This document shows, in pieces, positions 1 to 6,388 of a stretch of 61,479 nt of DNA (position 1 is the first letter of the stretch; every line of letters begins with the position of its first letter). Under the pieces are notes generated by a model, which saw only the letters and a list, made by a program, of their open reading frames with translations, did no database searches and had not been told where the DNA came from. Where the stretch lies: assembly GCA_017554485.1 (NCBI GenBank), contig JAFZIG010000042.1, positions 1-61,479 on the forward strand. The letters are read 5' to 3'. This stretch comes from Acidaminococcaceae bacterium. Lineage in GTDB: Bacteria; Bacillota; Negativicutes; Acidaminococcales; Acidaminococcaceae. The translations under genes were made by a program, and so were the position numbers.

Positions 1-278
1 CACAAATTGATGTGGATATGCAGATACACTTCGCCGTCCTTGCGGGATACGTTACCGGTGAGCGCCGTGATTTCCATCGGCCCGTTGAATTCCGTCTTGT
101 GATATTCCTTCTTGCCTACATTGTACAGACCCACGACCACATGGTCCGCCGCACCTAATCCCTCGATGGAGCCCAGCACGATGTTTTCCTTTGCACAAAG
201 TTCCGTCAGGCTGGCAATGACCTCCTCGCCCCGGTCAAGGCGCACGACATAGGTGTCACCGAATTTTCTGAATTCCAT
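1..278 (-). CDS. PPC/DUF296-domain putative DNA-binding protein (3' end beyond window)
   Basis: The first 92 codons of a minus-strand gene run off the left edge of the window. The translation opens MEFRKFGDTYVVRLDRGEEV and contains the PPC-type core GSIEGLGAADHVVVGLYN followed by a stretch ending in LHIHI, which would supply metal-binding histidines. PPC (DUF296) domains form trimers. They occur as stand-alone bacterial proteins of about 140 residues and are also fused to AT-hooks in plants; the bacterial function is poorly defined. The ATG at 278 has an AGGAG nine bases upstream, which supports the start. The C-terminal third is not visible, so completeness cannot be judged. Confidence 0.8.
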   Translation of the reverse strand, partial: MEFRKFGDTYVVRLDRGEEVIASLTELCAKENIVLGSIEGLGAADHVVVGLYNVGKKEYHKTEFNGPMEITALTGNVSRKDGEVYLHIHINL

Positions 279-350
279 TCTTATCAACTCCTAACAGATT
301 TACTCCAACTAACCAATTAACTTCTCATCACCAGAATTTACTTATACTAT

Positions 351-1073
351 TTACTTCTGTTCCTTCTTATTCTGCACGGATTCTTTGGCTGCCTTTTTCA
401 CTGCTTCCTTCATGGCGTCATTCATTTCCGTCAGCACGTCAACAAAGTTCGTAATCTCTTTTATCTGCCATATGTCGCCTGCCTGCTTTTCCATGCGCAG
501 GTTGACAGTAAAATCTTTATTCAGTTCTTCATCATGCAAAATGACAGCAATCGCAGCTGAATTGTTTTCTGTTTTGACCACAGAACCGTCCTTGATTTTC
601 AGATTGGATACATCCAGCATCTTCTTCAGTTTCTGCAAAAGCGGGATGGAGTTTTCAATTTTGTTTTTCTGTTTCTTCAACGCTTCTTTTTCCGTCTGGG
701 CAGGCTGACCGTTGTTGTCCGGGGCTGGGGCCTGTTTACTCTTAACTTTTCTTACAGAATCCAGCGTAGCGTCTTTCATGGCGCTGACTACCATCGGTTT
801 CATGGCTTTAATGATGCCGGCGGCAAAGAGGTCCACGCCGATATTCTTCTTCCCCTTCAGCCCGGAAGAAATCAAATCGTTGAGACCCTTGCTGTACATG
901 GTATCCAGATCCACATGACGCTCAAACAAAACCGTATCATGGGTCTGCACCGCTTTATGGATTTGGTACAGGGAATAGTGCGGCGTCTTCACCACATACA
1001 AAAAGAAGAACGCAGCGCACAGCACCAGAAGAATCAGCAAACCAATAAAAAGTTTCTTAAAAATACCTACCAT
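351..1073 (-). CDS. DUF2939-like membrane-anchored protein
   Basis: 240 residues. One N-terminal transmembrane helix (about residues 8-27) is followed by the segment YSLYQIHKAVQTHDTVLFER and HVDLD, which is the usual opening of DUF2939 proteins (tyrosine-rich start, then a small alpha-beta domain). Residues about 115-150 are Lys/Gln/Glu-rich and probably form a linker or coiled coil. The C-terminal half carries a beta-strand domain (IKDGSVVKTENNSAAIAVIL) and ends in a highly charged Lys-rich tail. The protein is predicted to sit in the inner membrane with its bulk outside the cytoplasm. Function is unknown. It lies 72 bases before the PPC gene on the same strand. Confidence 0.6.
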   Translation of the reverse strand: MVGIFKKLFIGLLILLVLCAAFFFLYVVKTPHYSLYQIHKAVQTHDTVLFERHVDLDTMYSKGLNDLISSGLKGKKNIGVDLFAAGIIKAMKPMVVSAMKDATLDSVRKVKSKQAPAPDNNGQPAQTEKEALKKQKNKIENSIPLLQKLKKMLDVSNLKIKDGSVVKTENNSAAIAVILHDEELNKDFTVNLRMEKQAGDIWQIKEITNFVDVLTEMNDAMKEAVKKAAKESVQNKKEQK

Positions 1074-1111
1074 ATGCTTAACCTCGTTTTTCTTTGTTAA
1101 TTATTATTTTA

Positions 1112-1867
1112 TCATATTTTTCTTGCCCTGACACGGATCCGCACATAATCTATGATCCATTTGCCATCCCTGCAGAGTTTTGGCTGCAAGAGGTTTTCCG
1201 CTTCCTGCAAAATTTCAGCCTTCTGCTTCTCCTCCATTCCACGGAAAGGAACCCTGACAAACATCTCTATCCAGTCCACAACAGTCTTGCCCGGGCTTTG
1301 CGGTGTGGGACGGTCAAACAGCACGGCGTAATCCGGACGCAGCCCGTTACGTTCTAAAACGGCAGTGTATTCGGCAATGGTGGGGAAATAATTAAACCGT
1401 TGATACAGTAAACCTCGCTTTGCGAAGCACTGCTCCAGTGTAGCATGGACGGACTCCGCGCAATCCTTGCCGCCAAATTCGCAGACGAGTGCGCCACCGG
1501 GCTTCAACGCGTTTGCGATATGCGCCGTCAACGCATCCTGCCTTTCCGCATCGATCCAATGAAACACCGCATTGGAAAAGATAACATCTACCGTTTCAGG
1601 CAACGTAAACTGCGTGGCGTCACCATACTCAAACCTGATGTCCGGATAATTCTGCCGCGCAATGGTCAGCATGTCCTCCGAAGAATCCATGCCCTGCACC
1701 TGAAAGCCAAGCTCCTGAAGCTTTTTGGTCAGAGCCCCGTTGCCACAGCCAAGATCCAAAACTCTGGACCCGGCGGGAGCATCTATGAGCTTCAGCACAT
1801 CTTCTCCATACTGATGGACGAAAGAAAAATTGTTTGTATAATTCTTTGCATTCCAGTCATTGTTCAT
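1112..1867 (-). CDS. SAM-dependent class I methyltransferase
   Basis: 251 residues with a Rossmann methyltransferase core. Motif I is VLDLGCGNGALT near residue 36, the acidic loop at the end of beta-2 is GMDSSEDML, motif post-II is EYGDATQFTLP and motif IV is VIFSNAVFHWI. The layout resembles the trans-aconitate 2-methyltransferase/UbiE-like group, which methylates small molecules, but the acceptor cannot be read from the sequence. The start ATG overlaps the stop of the upstream DUF3781 gene by 4 bases (ATGA), so the two are translationally coupled. An AAAGGAG lies about 14 bases upstream. Confidence is high for the fold and low for the substrate. Confidence 0.9.
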   Translation of the reverse strand: MNNDWNAKNYTNNFSFVHQYGEDVLKLIDAPAGSRVLDLGCGNGALTKKLQELGFQVQGMDSSEDMLTIARQNYPDIRFEYGDATQFTLPETVDVIFSNAVFHWIDAERQDALTAHIANALKPGGALVCEFGGKDCAESVHATLEQCFAKRGLLYQRFNYFPTIAEYTAVLERNGLRPDYAVLFDRPTPQSPGKTVVDWIEMFVRVPFRGMEEKQKAEILQEAENLLQPKLCRDGKWIIDYVRIRVRARKI

Positions 1868-2151
1868 AACTCGTCCGGTACTCCTTTTACAAACTGCTTA
1901 TCCGTAGTGATTTTATGTGCTGTAATTATTGTATAACTGTTTGCATGAATCGTAAACCTGATATCGTCAATCAGGCAATAATAATTTTTCCCTTCTTTAT
2001 AAACAAAACAGTCAGTCGCGTATATTTTATTCTTGCAAAACGCAACCACATCGTCGGTATCTAAGTTAAGATTCTTCTTTATCCTGGCGATGCCCAGTTT
2101 TGTTGTATGGATCTTAGTAAGGTTAGCAACTAAAATATGTTTTTCGTTCAT
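1864..2151 (-). CDS. DUF3781 family protein
   Basis: 95 residues. It matches the DUF3781 pattern in order: a start with LVANLTKIHTTKLGIARIKK, then DDVVAFCKNKI, then an aromatic strand KNYYCLIDD, and a C-terminal TIITAHKI. The family is widespread in Bacillota and has no assigned function. It is a small soluble protein with no signal peptide. Its last codon overlaps the methyltransferase start, and it begins 11 bases after the SH3 protein gene ends, so it may be co-transcribed with both. The Shine-Dalgarno sequence is weak. Confidence 0.7.
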   Translation of the reverse strand: MNEKHILVANLTKIHTTKLGIARIKKNLNLDTDDVVAFCKNKIYATDCFVYKEGKNYYCLIDDIRFTIHANSYTIITAHKITTDKQFVKGVPDEL

Positions 2152-2162
2152 TGGATTTTATA

Positions 2163-3446
2163 TTAATTAAACGGCGTGTCTACCCCGCTGATAAATTTCC
2201 CGTATACATAACCGGTGGTACCGTTGTCCAAGCGAACCTTTGCCCAGGGAAAAGTATACGAATGATCGCCGGTCTGTTCAGCAAAGCCCAGTACAGTCAG
2301 GGGGTAGCCCGTATTCAATTCGACCAGGATCTTACCGTTGGTATCGGGTGTCTGTCGAACCCGCACAGCTTCGCCTTTGATGGCTCCGCGACCCATTCCC
2401 TTGCGCATGCGAATTTTGCCATCATCACTGACCAGCGCGCTTCCCAGCTGCATCAGCGTATAGTTATGCATCGACCACACTGCAAACGAATTGGTTGTGA
2501 CACGTTTCCCGTCGGGTCCATTCCCACTGTAGAAATCCATCCTGCGGAGAAAGACGTAGGGGTCTTTCACCATCTCCGGCGCATGGAGTGTCATATAACG
2601 ATGCAGGTACAACGCGTTGACCGTTGTATCGGCTGTGCCGGTAAATTCACCCCATGCATTCTCCACCCAGGAAGGATTTCCATGATAATTCTTTTTTACA
2701 AACAGGAAATAATAATTATGCTCACGGTTCAACATGACAATACGCAAATTCTTTTCTGCTGTCACATTCCCCATATTCATCTGACCCTCTAAGGATACAC
2801 TCAGGTTGTAATACTTGCCGTGATACGGCTCCCTTTGCTCCTCCCGCAGCTGGTAAGTGTAGGAAGGATTATTTTTAGATTTTAAAAAACTGTTAAAGTT
2901 GTAGGCATGTTCATAGGCATATACCACAGCCGAAATCGGATAACAATCGGTCGCGTCAGGATTCAGCACATATTCACCGTCCAGGGCTTCGCCACAATGA
3001 TGGGCAGTGGCTTTTCCCGGATCCCGAAATGTAAACTCAACCTGCTGGCCAAAGGAAGTGCTGAACTTTTCCGGAGTGAACTTCTTATAAAAATCATGAG
3101 AGTTACGGACATTTTCCCCTGTCAGCCGGATGCCGCTCTCCCCTGCGCCGGCTATTGGGGTCTTTTGAGAATAGTTAGCAGCCAGTTCTTCCGTCACATC
3201 GCCCTCTTCGTCCAGCGCCTGCAGCGCAATAATATACCCGGTGGAAGACATATTCATCGACCCGAAAATCTGCGCTTTTGTAGCATAACCTGACATAACA
3301 ATAACAAACATTCTTGCCGTGATCCTGCCGTCAGCGTCTCTTTTTTCGTAAATACCTTCCTCCGGACGCATGGCCCAGGCCGAAACGGAAACCAACAGAA
3401 GCATTACCGTCATTAGCATGGTTAGACATGTACGCACGCGTTTCAT
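2163..3446 (-). CDS. Exported SH3-domain protein
   Basis: 427 residues. The start is set at the ATG at 3446 because GGAGGA lies 8 bases upstream of it; the in-frame ATG two codons earlier is too close. A signal peptide (hydrophobic MLMTVMLLLVSVSAWA) is followed by a long beta-rich domain of about 320 residues that I cannot assign. The last 75 residues form a bacterial SH3 domain: RGAIKGEAVRVRQTPDTNGK, then PLTVLGF, W-K-V and the closing GYVYGKFISG. Such domains usually bind peptidoglycan or protein ligands outside the cytoplasm. It is probably a periplasmic or surface protein of unknown role. Confidence 0.8.
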   Translation of the reverse strand: MKRVRTCLTMLMTVMLLLVSVSAWAMRPEEGIYEKRDADGRITARMFVIVMSGYATKAQIFGSMNMSSTGYIIALQALDEEGDVTEELAANYSQKTPIAGAGESGIRLTGENVRNSHDFYKKFTPEKFSTSFGQQVEFTFRDPGKATAHHCGEALDGEYVLNPDATDCYPISAVVYAYEHAYNFNSFLKSKNNPSYTYQLREEQREPYHGKYYNLSVSLEGQMNMGNVTAEKNLRIVMLNREHNYYFLFVKKNYHGNPSWVENAWGEFTGTADTTVNALYLHRYMTLHAPEMVKDPYVFLRRMDFYSGNGPDGKRVTTNSFAVWSMHNYTLMQLGSALVSDDGKIRMRKGMGRGAIKGEAVRVRQTPDTNGKILVELNTGYPLTVLGFAEQTGDHSYTFPWAKVRLDNGTTGYVYGKFISGVDTPFN

Positions 3447-3536
3447 CTGCATTCCTCCGTAAAATGATTCTGGTTTGCCGCATTAATCATTACTTAATTC
3501 CAGTACTTCAAAACGCTATTTCTGCTTCACCAACAA

Positions 3537-3983
3537 TTAAAATTGTTCAAGCAGCCCTTTGCACCCCATCAGTACATCCTCATAGGTTTCATCAAAATTA
3601 CCTGTGTACCAGGGATCTGCTACTTCCCGCTTTAAACTGGCGAATTCCAGAAGCATATGTATCTTCTTCTCCGGATCACCGCCGAACAGGCGAAGCATGT
3701 CTGAAACATTCTCCCTGTCCATAGCGATGAGGTAATCATAGGCATCATAATCTGATTTTGACAGAAGCGCGGCTTTCCGTTTTTCAAAAGGAACGCCCAT
3801 CTGCCGGAGCTTTGCCTTAGTGCCATAGTGGGTATCGTGCCCCAGTTCGTCCCGCCGCGCCGCTTTGGAAGCAATGATAAACTGCTCTTCCCGCCCGGCC
3901 TTGCGCACCAGGTCTTTCATCACAAACTCCGCCATGGGGGAACGGCAGATGTTCCCGTGGCAAACAAATAATATCTTTATCAT
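3537..3983 (-). CDS. Low-molecular-weight protein-tyrosine phosphatase
   Basis: 148 residues, the normal length for this family. The P-loop VCHGNICRSPMAE at residues 7-19 contains the CX5R catalytic motif (nucleophilic Cys8, Arg14). The general acid is the Asp in VADPWYTGNFDETYEDV near residue 121. The middle segment has the AMDREN turn. It would remove phosphate from protein tyrosine, possibly arginine, in the cytoplasm; targets are often BY-kinases or small-molecule pathways, and no kinase is adjacent here. The ATG at 3983 follows AAAAGG by 7 bases. Confidence 0.95.
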   Translation of the reverse strand: MIKILFVCHGNICRSPMAEFVMKDLVRKAGREEQFIIASKAARRDELGHDTHYGTKAKLRQMGVPFEKRKAALLSKSDYDAYDYLIAMDRENVSDMLRLFGGDPEKKIHMLLEFASLKREVADPWYTGNFDETYEDVLMGCKGLLEQF

Positions 3984-4002
3984 GACTCAACCTTTTAAGA
4001 AA

Positions 4003-4227
4003 TTACTCTTTCCCGGTTACATAAATTGCAAATTTATTGTTCAAAACAACAGTGCTTCCCGGTCTCACCTTTTTTCGTTTTTCTTTTAATACGATTCCGT
4101 CCATGGTTACGTGTCCCTGCTCTATCTCATAAGAAGCCTGGCCACCACTCTCCACAACGCCCGCCAATTTCAACAGCGAAACAGCCGGAATAAATTCTGT
4201 ATCAATTTCTATTGTTATTTTTTTCAT
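4003..4227 (-). CDS. Small S4-domain RNA-binding protein
   Basis: 74 residues forming one S4 domain: an opening strand MKKITIEIDTEFI, the helix LLKLAGVVESGGQAS, then GHVTMDG and the closing basic LKEKRKKVRPGSTVV. Stand-alone S4 proteins of this size (YbcJ/YaaA/RqcP relatives) bind structured RNA, ribosomal RNA or tRNA-peptide complexes. The pattern is closer to the YbcJ/YaaA group than to RqcP, but I cannot separate them firmly by eye. The start follows TTAGGTGA. It lies 19 bases upstream of the phosphatase gene on the same strand. Confidence 0.85.
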   Translation of the reverse strand: MKKITIEIDTEFIPAVSLLKLAGVVESGGQASYEIEQGHVTMDGIVLKEKRKKVRPGSTVVLNNKFAIYVTGKE

Positions 4228-4254
4228 TTTGTCACCTAACGGCCACAGCCTTCC

Positions 4255-4575
4255 TCACAGTTTGTCATACTTGTCCGCCTTACCCTTTGCTTTCTCCACA
4301 GGGTACTTTGCTTCATTCTTGCTCATCTTCGCATTTACAATCTCATCTTCATCAAGGCCCAGCTCATCCAGCATGTTTCTGCAATACACCAGCACATCTG
4401 CCAGCTCTTCACGGACGTGGGCGATATCATAATCCGTATCGCTCCACTGAAAACACTCCAACAGTTCATTAGCCTCAATGGAGATGGACTTTGCCAGATT
4501 AGCCGGCGTATGGAACTGCTCCCAATCCCGGTCTTCCGTAAATTTTCTAATCCTGTCTATGGTTTCCTGTTTCAT
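4255..4575 (-). CDS. MazG-like nucleotide pyrophosphohydrolase
   Basis: 106 residues. It has the all-alpha NTP-pyrophosphatase pattern: RKFTEDRDWEQFHTPANLAK, then EANELLECFQW and EELADVLVYC. These give the ExxE(12-28)ExxD metal-binding residues. The family (iMazG/RS21-C6-like, also annotated YpjD) cleaves NTPs or dNTPs to the monophosphate and pyrophosphate, acting as house-cleaning enzymes in the cytoplasm. Length matches the single-domain form. AAGGGAG lies upstream of the ATG. Twenty-seven bases separate it from the S4 gene; co-transcription is likely. Confidence 0.9.
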   Translation of the reverse strand: MKQETIDRIRKFTEDRDWEQFHTPANLAKSISIEANELLECFQWSDTDYDIAHVREELADVLVYCRNMLDELGLDEDEIVNAKMSKNEAKYPVEKAKGKADKYDKL

Positions 4576-4624
4576 GGTTTGTGACTCCCTTACAGAGTAT
4601 TAAAACTCTTAATTGTGATTTGTT

Positions 4625-4969
4625 TCATTTATTTTCATTAACCCCGGCAGTAATTTTGCTTTTGATATTTTGGTATTCATTGGCAAAATCCGCGAAGTCA
4701 TTTTTAACAAAAAGATCAATAATCCTATCAATCTCCTCAACTAATTTATTAATGGAAATGCTGTCGCAATAATTGCTGTCCTCATAAAAATCATCTTCAC
4801 ACCACCGGTAACGTTCATAGGCCTGTTTCTCAGCGTTCATGCCCCATTCATATATCTCAGCAGGAGCAACAGAAGATTTATGTATAATTACAATATTCCC
4901 TTCTTGGTTTGGGCGTAATTCCGGCTGTAAATAGTGCCAGCGTCCTATCGTAACAATACGGTTATCCAT
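4625..4969 (-). CDS. Hypothetical protein
   Basis: 114 residues from the ATG at 4969. A TTG ten codons upstream is an alternative start, with AGAGG near it. The protein is soluble and acidic and rich in Tyr, Asp and Asn. A segment EQEGN-like (RPNQEGNIVIIHKSS) precedes YEWGMNAEKQAYERYRW, and the C-terminal half looks helical (LVEEIDRIIDLFVKNDFADF). I recognise no family. It lies at the edge of the accessory region, downstream of the AbiEi/DUF3791 genes, and could be a small associated protein. There is no evidence for that beyond position. Confidence 0.5.
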   Translation of the reverse strand: MDNRIVTIGRWHYLQPELRPNQEGNIVIIHKSSVAPAEIYEWGMNAEKQAYERYRWCEDDFYEDSNYCDSISINKLVEEIDRIIDLFVKNDFADFANEYQNIKSKITAGVNENK

Positions 4970-5072
4970 GTCATAAATCGCTCGCCTCTTGTTGTTCAAT
5001 CGCTACATTCTTTACTGAATCGTCACTGCTGCTGCCCAATTGCCAAATTCTTATCTGAATAAAGCTTGTGAT

Positions 5073-5294
5073 TTACTGTTCAATACTTACCACTCTCACA
5101 TCCAAGTATGTTCTAATATCATCGACAAGATAATCAGTTCCTTGTGTATGAAGAATCTCATAGTGCGGAGCCAGATATCCTTTGATACAACCAGCTTCTT
5201 CTAATTTCCGGTAAACTTGTTTCGGTGTCATGTGCCAGCGGTCAGCACAGGCGTGGATAAGATACACTACAAATTCCATTGAGTCTTTAGTCAT
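5073..5294 (-). CDS. DUF3791 family small protein
   Basis: 73 residues from the ATG at 5294 (AGGAAGGA upstream); in-frame codons before it look like leader. It carries the DUF3791 pattern: MEFVVYLIHACADRW, then TPKQVYRKLEEAGCI, Y-L-x-P-x-Y-E-ILHTQGTDYLVDDI. DUF3791 proteins are often found next to DUF3990 proteins, which are thought to be ADP-ribosyltransferase-like toxins. No DUF3990 partner lies here. Instead the gene sits 105 bases downstream of an AbiEi-type antitoxin gene, in the position where the AbiEii toxin is expected. Confidence 0.7.
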   Translation of the reverse strand: MTKDSMEFVVYLIHACADRWHMTPKQVYRKLEEAGCIKGYLAPHYEILHTQGTDYLVDDIRTYLDVRVVSIEQ

Positions 5295-5399
5295 AGTTAT
5301 GATTTTCCTTCCTGACAAAAAAGTTGTAAACAAAGCTGGTAGCTTCTGCCGCTTTCTTTTGTTTTATTTCTCAGTTTTGCTAATACGGAGGCTGCCATG

Positions 5400-6005
5400 T
5401 CAGACACTCAGCATTACCTCCATCAAATCCATGACACGTTTATAAAGTCCCAGCTCTTTCGCGTAACTGGAAAGATTGTTCAGGTTTTTCTTACCATCTG
5501 CAACATAAGCGTTAATTGCTTTGTTGAATGTTTCGTTGTCTAGCTTTGTCCGATACTTGAAGCAATCGCAAATCGTTCGCTCTCGGTCATAGATAAAAAG
5601 AGTTGTTCCATCAAAAGAACCTTTGGTTTTTCCGATTTCAAAAACATCTTTTTGAACGAAATATGCTTTTACCGGAACTACATCAAATTTTAATCTCGTC
5701 AGCGAAATGGAACGCGGCACCGCTATCGTCCATACGCGTGGTGCAAAGTCACTGTATCCGTAATAAAACAGTGCGGATTCCACGCAGACGATTCCGTCCG
5801 GAAGAAGCGCAGAAAGATATTGCGCTTCTGTTATTGTTATATCATTCGCAAGCTGATAAAAGCCTTGCCGAATCCGTTCAAGAACTCCTTTGTTGCAAAG
5901 TTCACTGATATCCGGTTTCGACAGACCCGCCGCAAGAAAATCTGCGGTTTTCGCAATGCTTCCAATATTCTTTATGACTGATTTTGCAATTTCATTTTTC
6001 TTCAT
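5400..6005 (-). CDS. AbiEi-family antitoxin/transcriptional regulator
   Basis: 201 residues. The N-terminal 55 residues form a winged helix of the AbiEi_4 type: SIAKTADFLAAGLSKPDISE then VLERIRQGFYQLA. The following domain has CVESALFYYGYSDFAP, then VWTIAVPRSIS and DRERTICDCFKYR, all usual for AbiEi antitoxins. In type IV AbiE systems AbiEi represses its own operon and AbiEii is a nucleotidyltransferase toxin that modifies tRNA. No AbiEii-like gene follows. A clear promoter with a near-palindrome at the start site lies upstream (6036-6082), consistent with autoregulation. Confidence 0.85.
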   Translation of the reverse strand: MKKNEIAKSVIKNIGSIAKTADFLAAGLSKPDISELCNKGVLERIRQGFYQLANDITITEAQYLSALLPDGIVCVESALFYYGYSDFAPRVWTIAVPRSISLTRLKFDVVPVKAYFVQKDVFEIGKTKGSFDGTTLFIYDRERTICDCFKYRTKLDNETFNKAINAYVADGKKNLNNLSSYAKELGLYKRVMDLMEVMLSV

Positions 6006-6035
6006 ATTTTAAAACTTTCCACATACAAATTTTAC

Positions 6036-6050
6036 AATCAGTATCCGATT
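6036..6050. promoter_or_regulatory. Imperfect palindrome, candidate AbiEi operator
   Basis: AATCAG-TAT-CCGATT is a 15-bp near-palindrome (arms differ at one position) placed just downstream of the -10 box of the AbiEi promoter, where a repressor would block initiation. AbiEi proteins are known to bind inverted repeats in their own promoters. Assignment here is inference from position. Confidence 0.4.
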
Positions 6051-6053
6051 AGT

Positions 6054-6082
6054 ATTATATCAGAAGCGGTCTTTATATGCAA
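6054..6082 (-). promoter_or_regulatory. Promoter of the AbiEi gene
   Basis: On the minus strand: TTGCAT, a 17-base spacer, then TATAAT with an upstream TG (extended -10). Initiation would fall near 6047, giving a leader of about 40 bases to the ATG at 6005. This is one of the best sigma-70-type promoters in the window. Confidence 0.65.
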
Positions 6083-6180
6083 AACATTTATTAATTTATT
6101 GTTATTAAACACCGAATCCGGCAGACCCACTGCTACCAGCTTCCCTGCACATACAATCAACAAGCTTGTTATGCCAGCCT

Positions 6181-6196
6181 GGTCGTAATTACGACC
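6181..6196. promoter_or_regulatory. Perfect 16-bp palindrome
   Basis: GGTCGTAATTACGACC is a perfect inverted repeat with no spacer, typical of a dimeric regulator site. It lies about 120 bases upstream of the AbiEi promoter and 190 bases past the end of res. Which protein uses it is unknown. Confidence 0.4.
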
Positions 6197-6206
6197 AACT
6201 TTGAAA

Positions 6207-6236
6207 CGCCAACCCGCTTGTGGTGCGGGGTTTGGT
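6207..6236 (-). terminator. Possible terminator hairpin after res
   Basis: On the minus strand a GC-rich stem (CCCCGC paired with GCGGG, extended by CCAA/TTGG with small bulges, loop ACCACAA) is followed by GGCGTTTC. The U-tract is poor. It is the only stable hairpin between the res stop codon and the AbiEi gene. Confidence 0.35.
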
Positions 6237-6388
6237 TTCCTTAACTCTTATGTTTTTAAAGGTAGAACCTTATTTGAAGCTTTGATAGCAATAACAGTAC
6301 GATAGTAAATTCAAACTTCCTGAGAGTGGAAGCTTTGGGTTTAGGCAAAAAAACGCATGAATGGAACTTGCATTAAAGCCTGTCATAC

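Larger units (their letters stand above)
6006..6388. other. Intergenic region between AbiEi gene and res
   Basis: 383 bases without a convincing gene. It holds the AbiEi promoter and operator. It also has two perfect palindromes, AACAAGCTTGTT (6159-6170) and GGTCGTAATTACGACC (6181-6196). A GC-rich hairpin (CCCGC...GCGGG, 6211-6232) may terminate the res transcript. The rest is AT-rich and shows no reading frame with a ribosome binding site. Confidence 0.6.
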
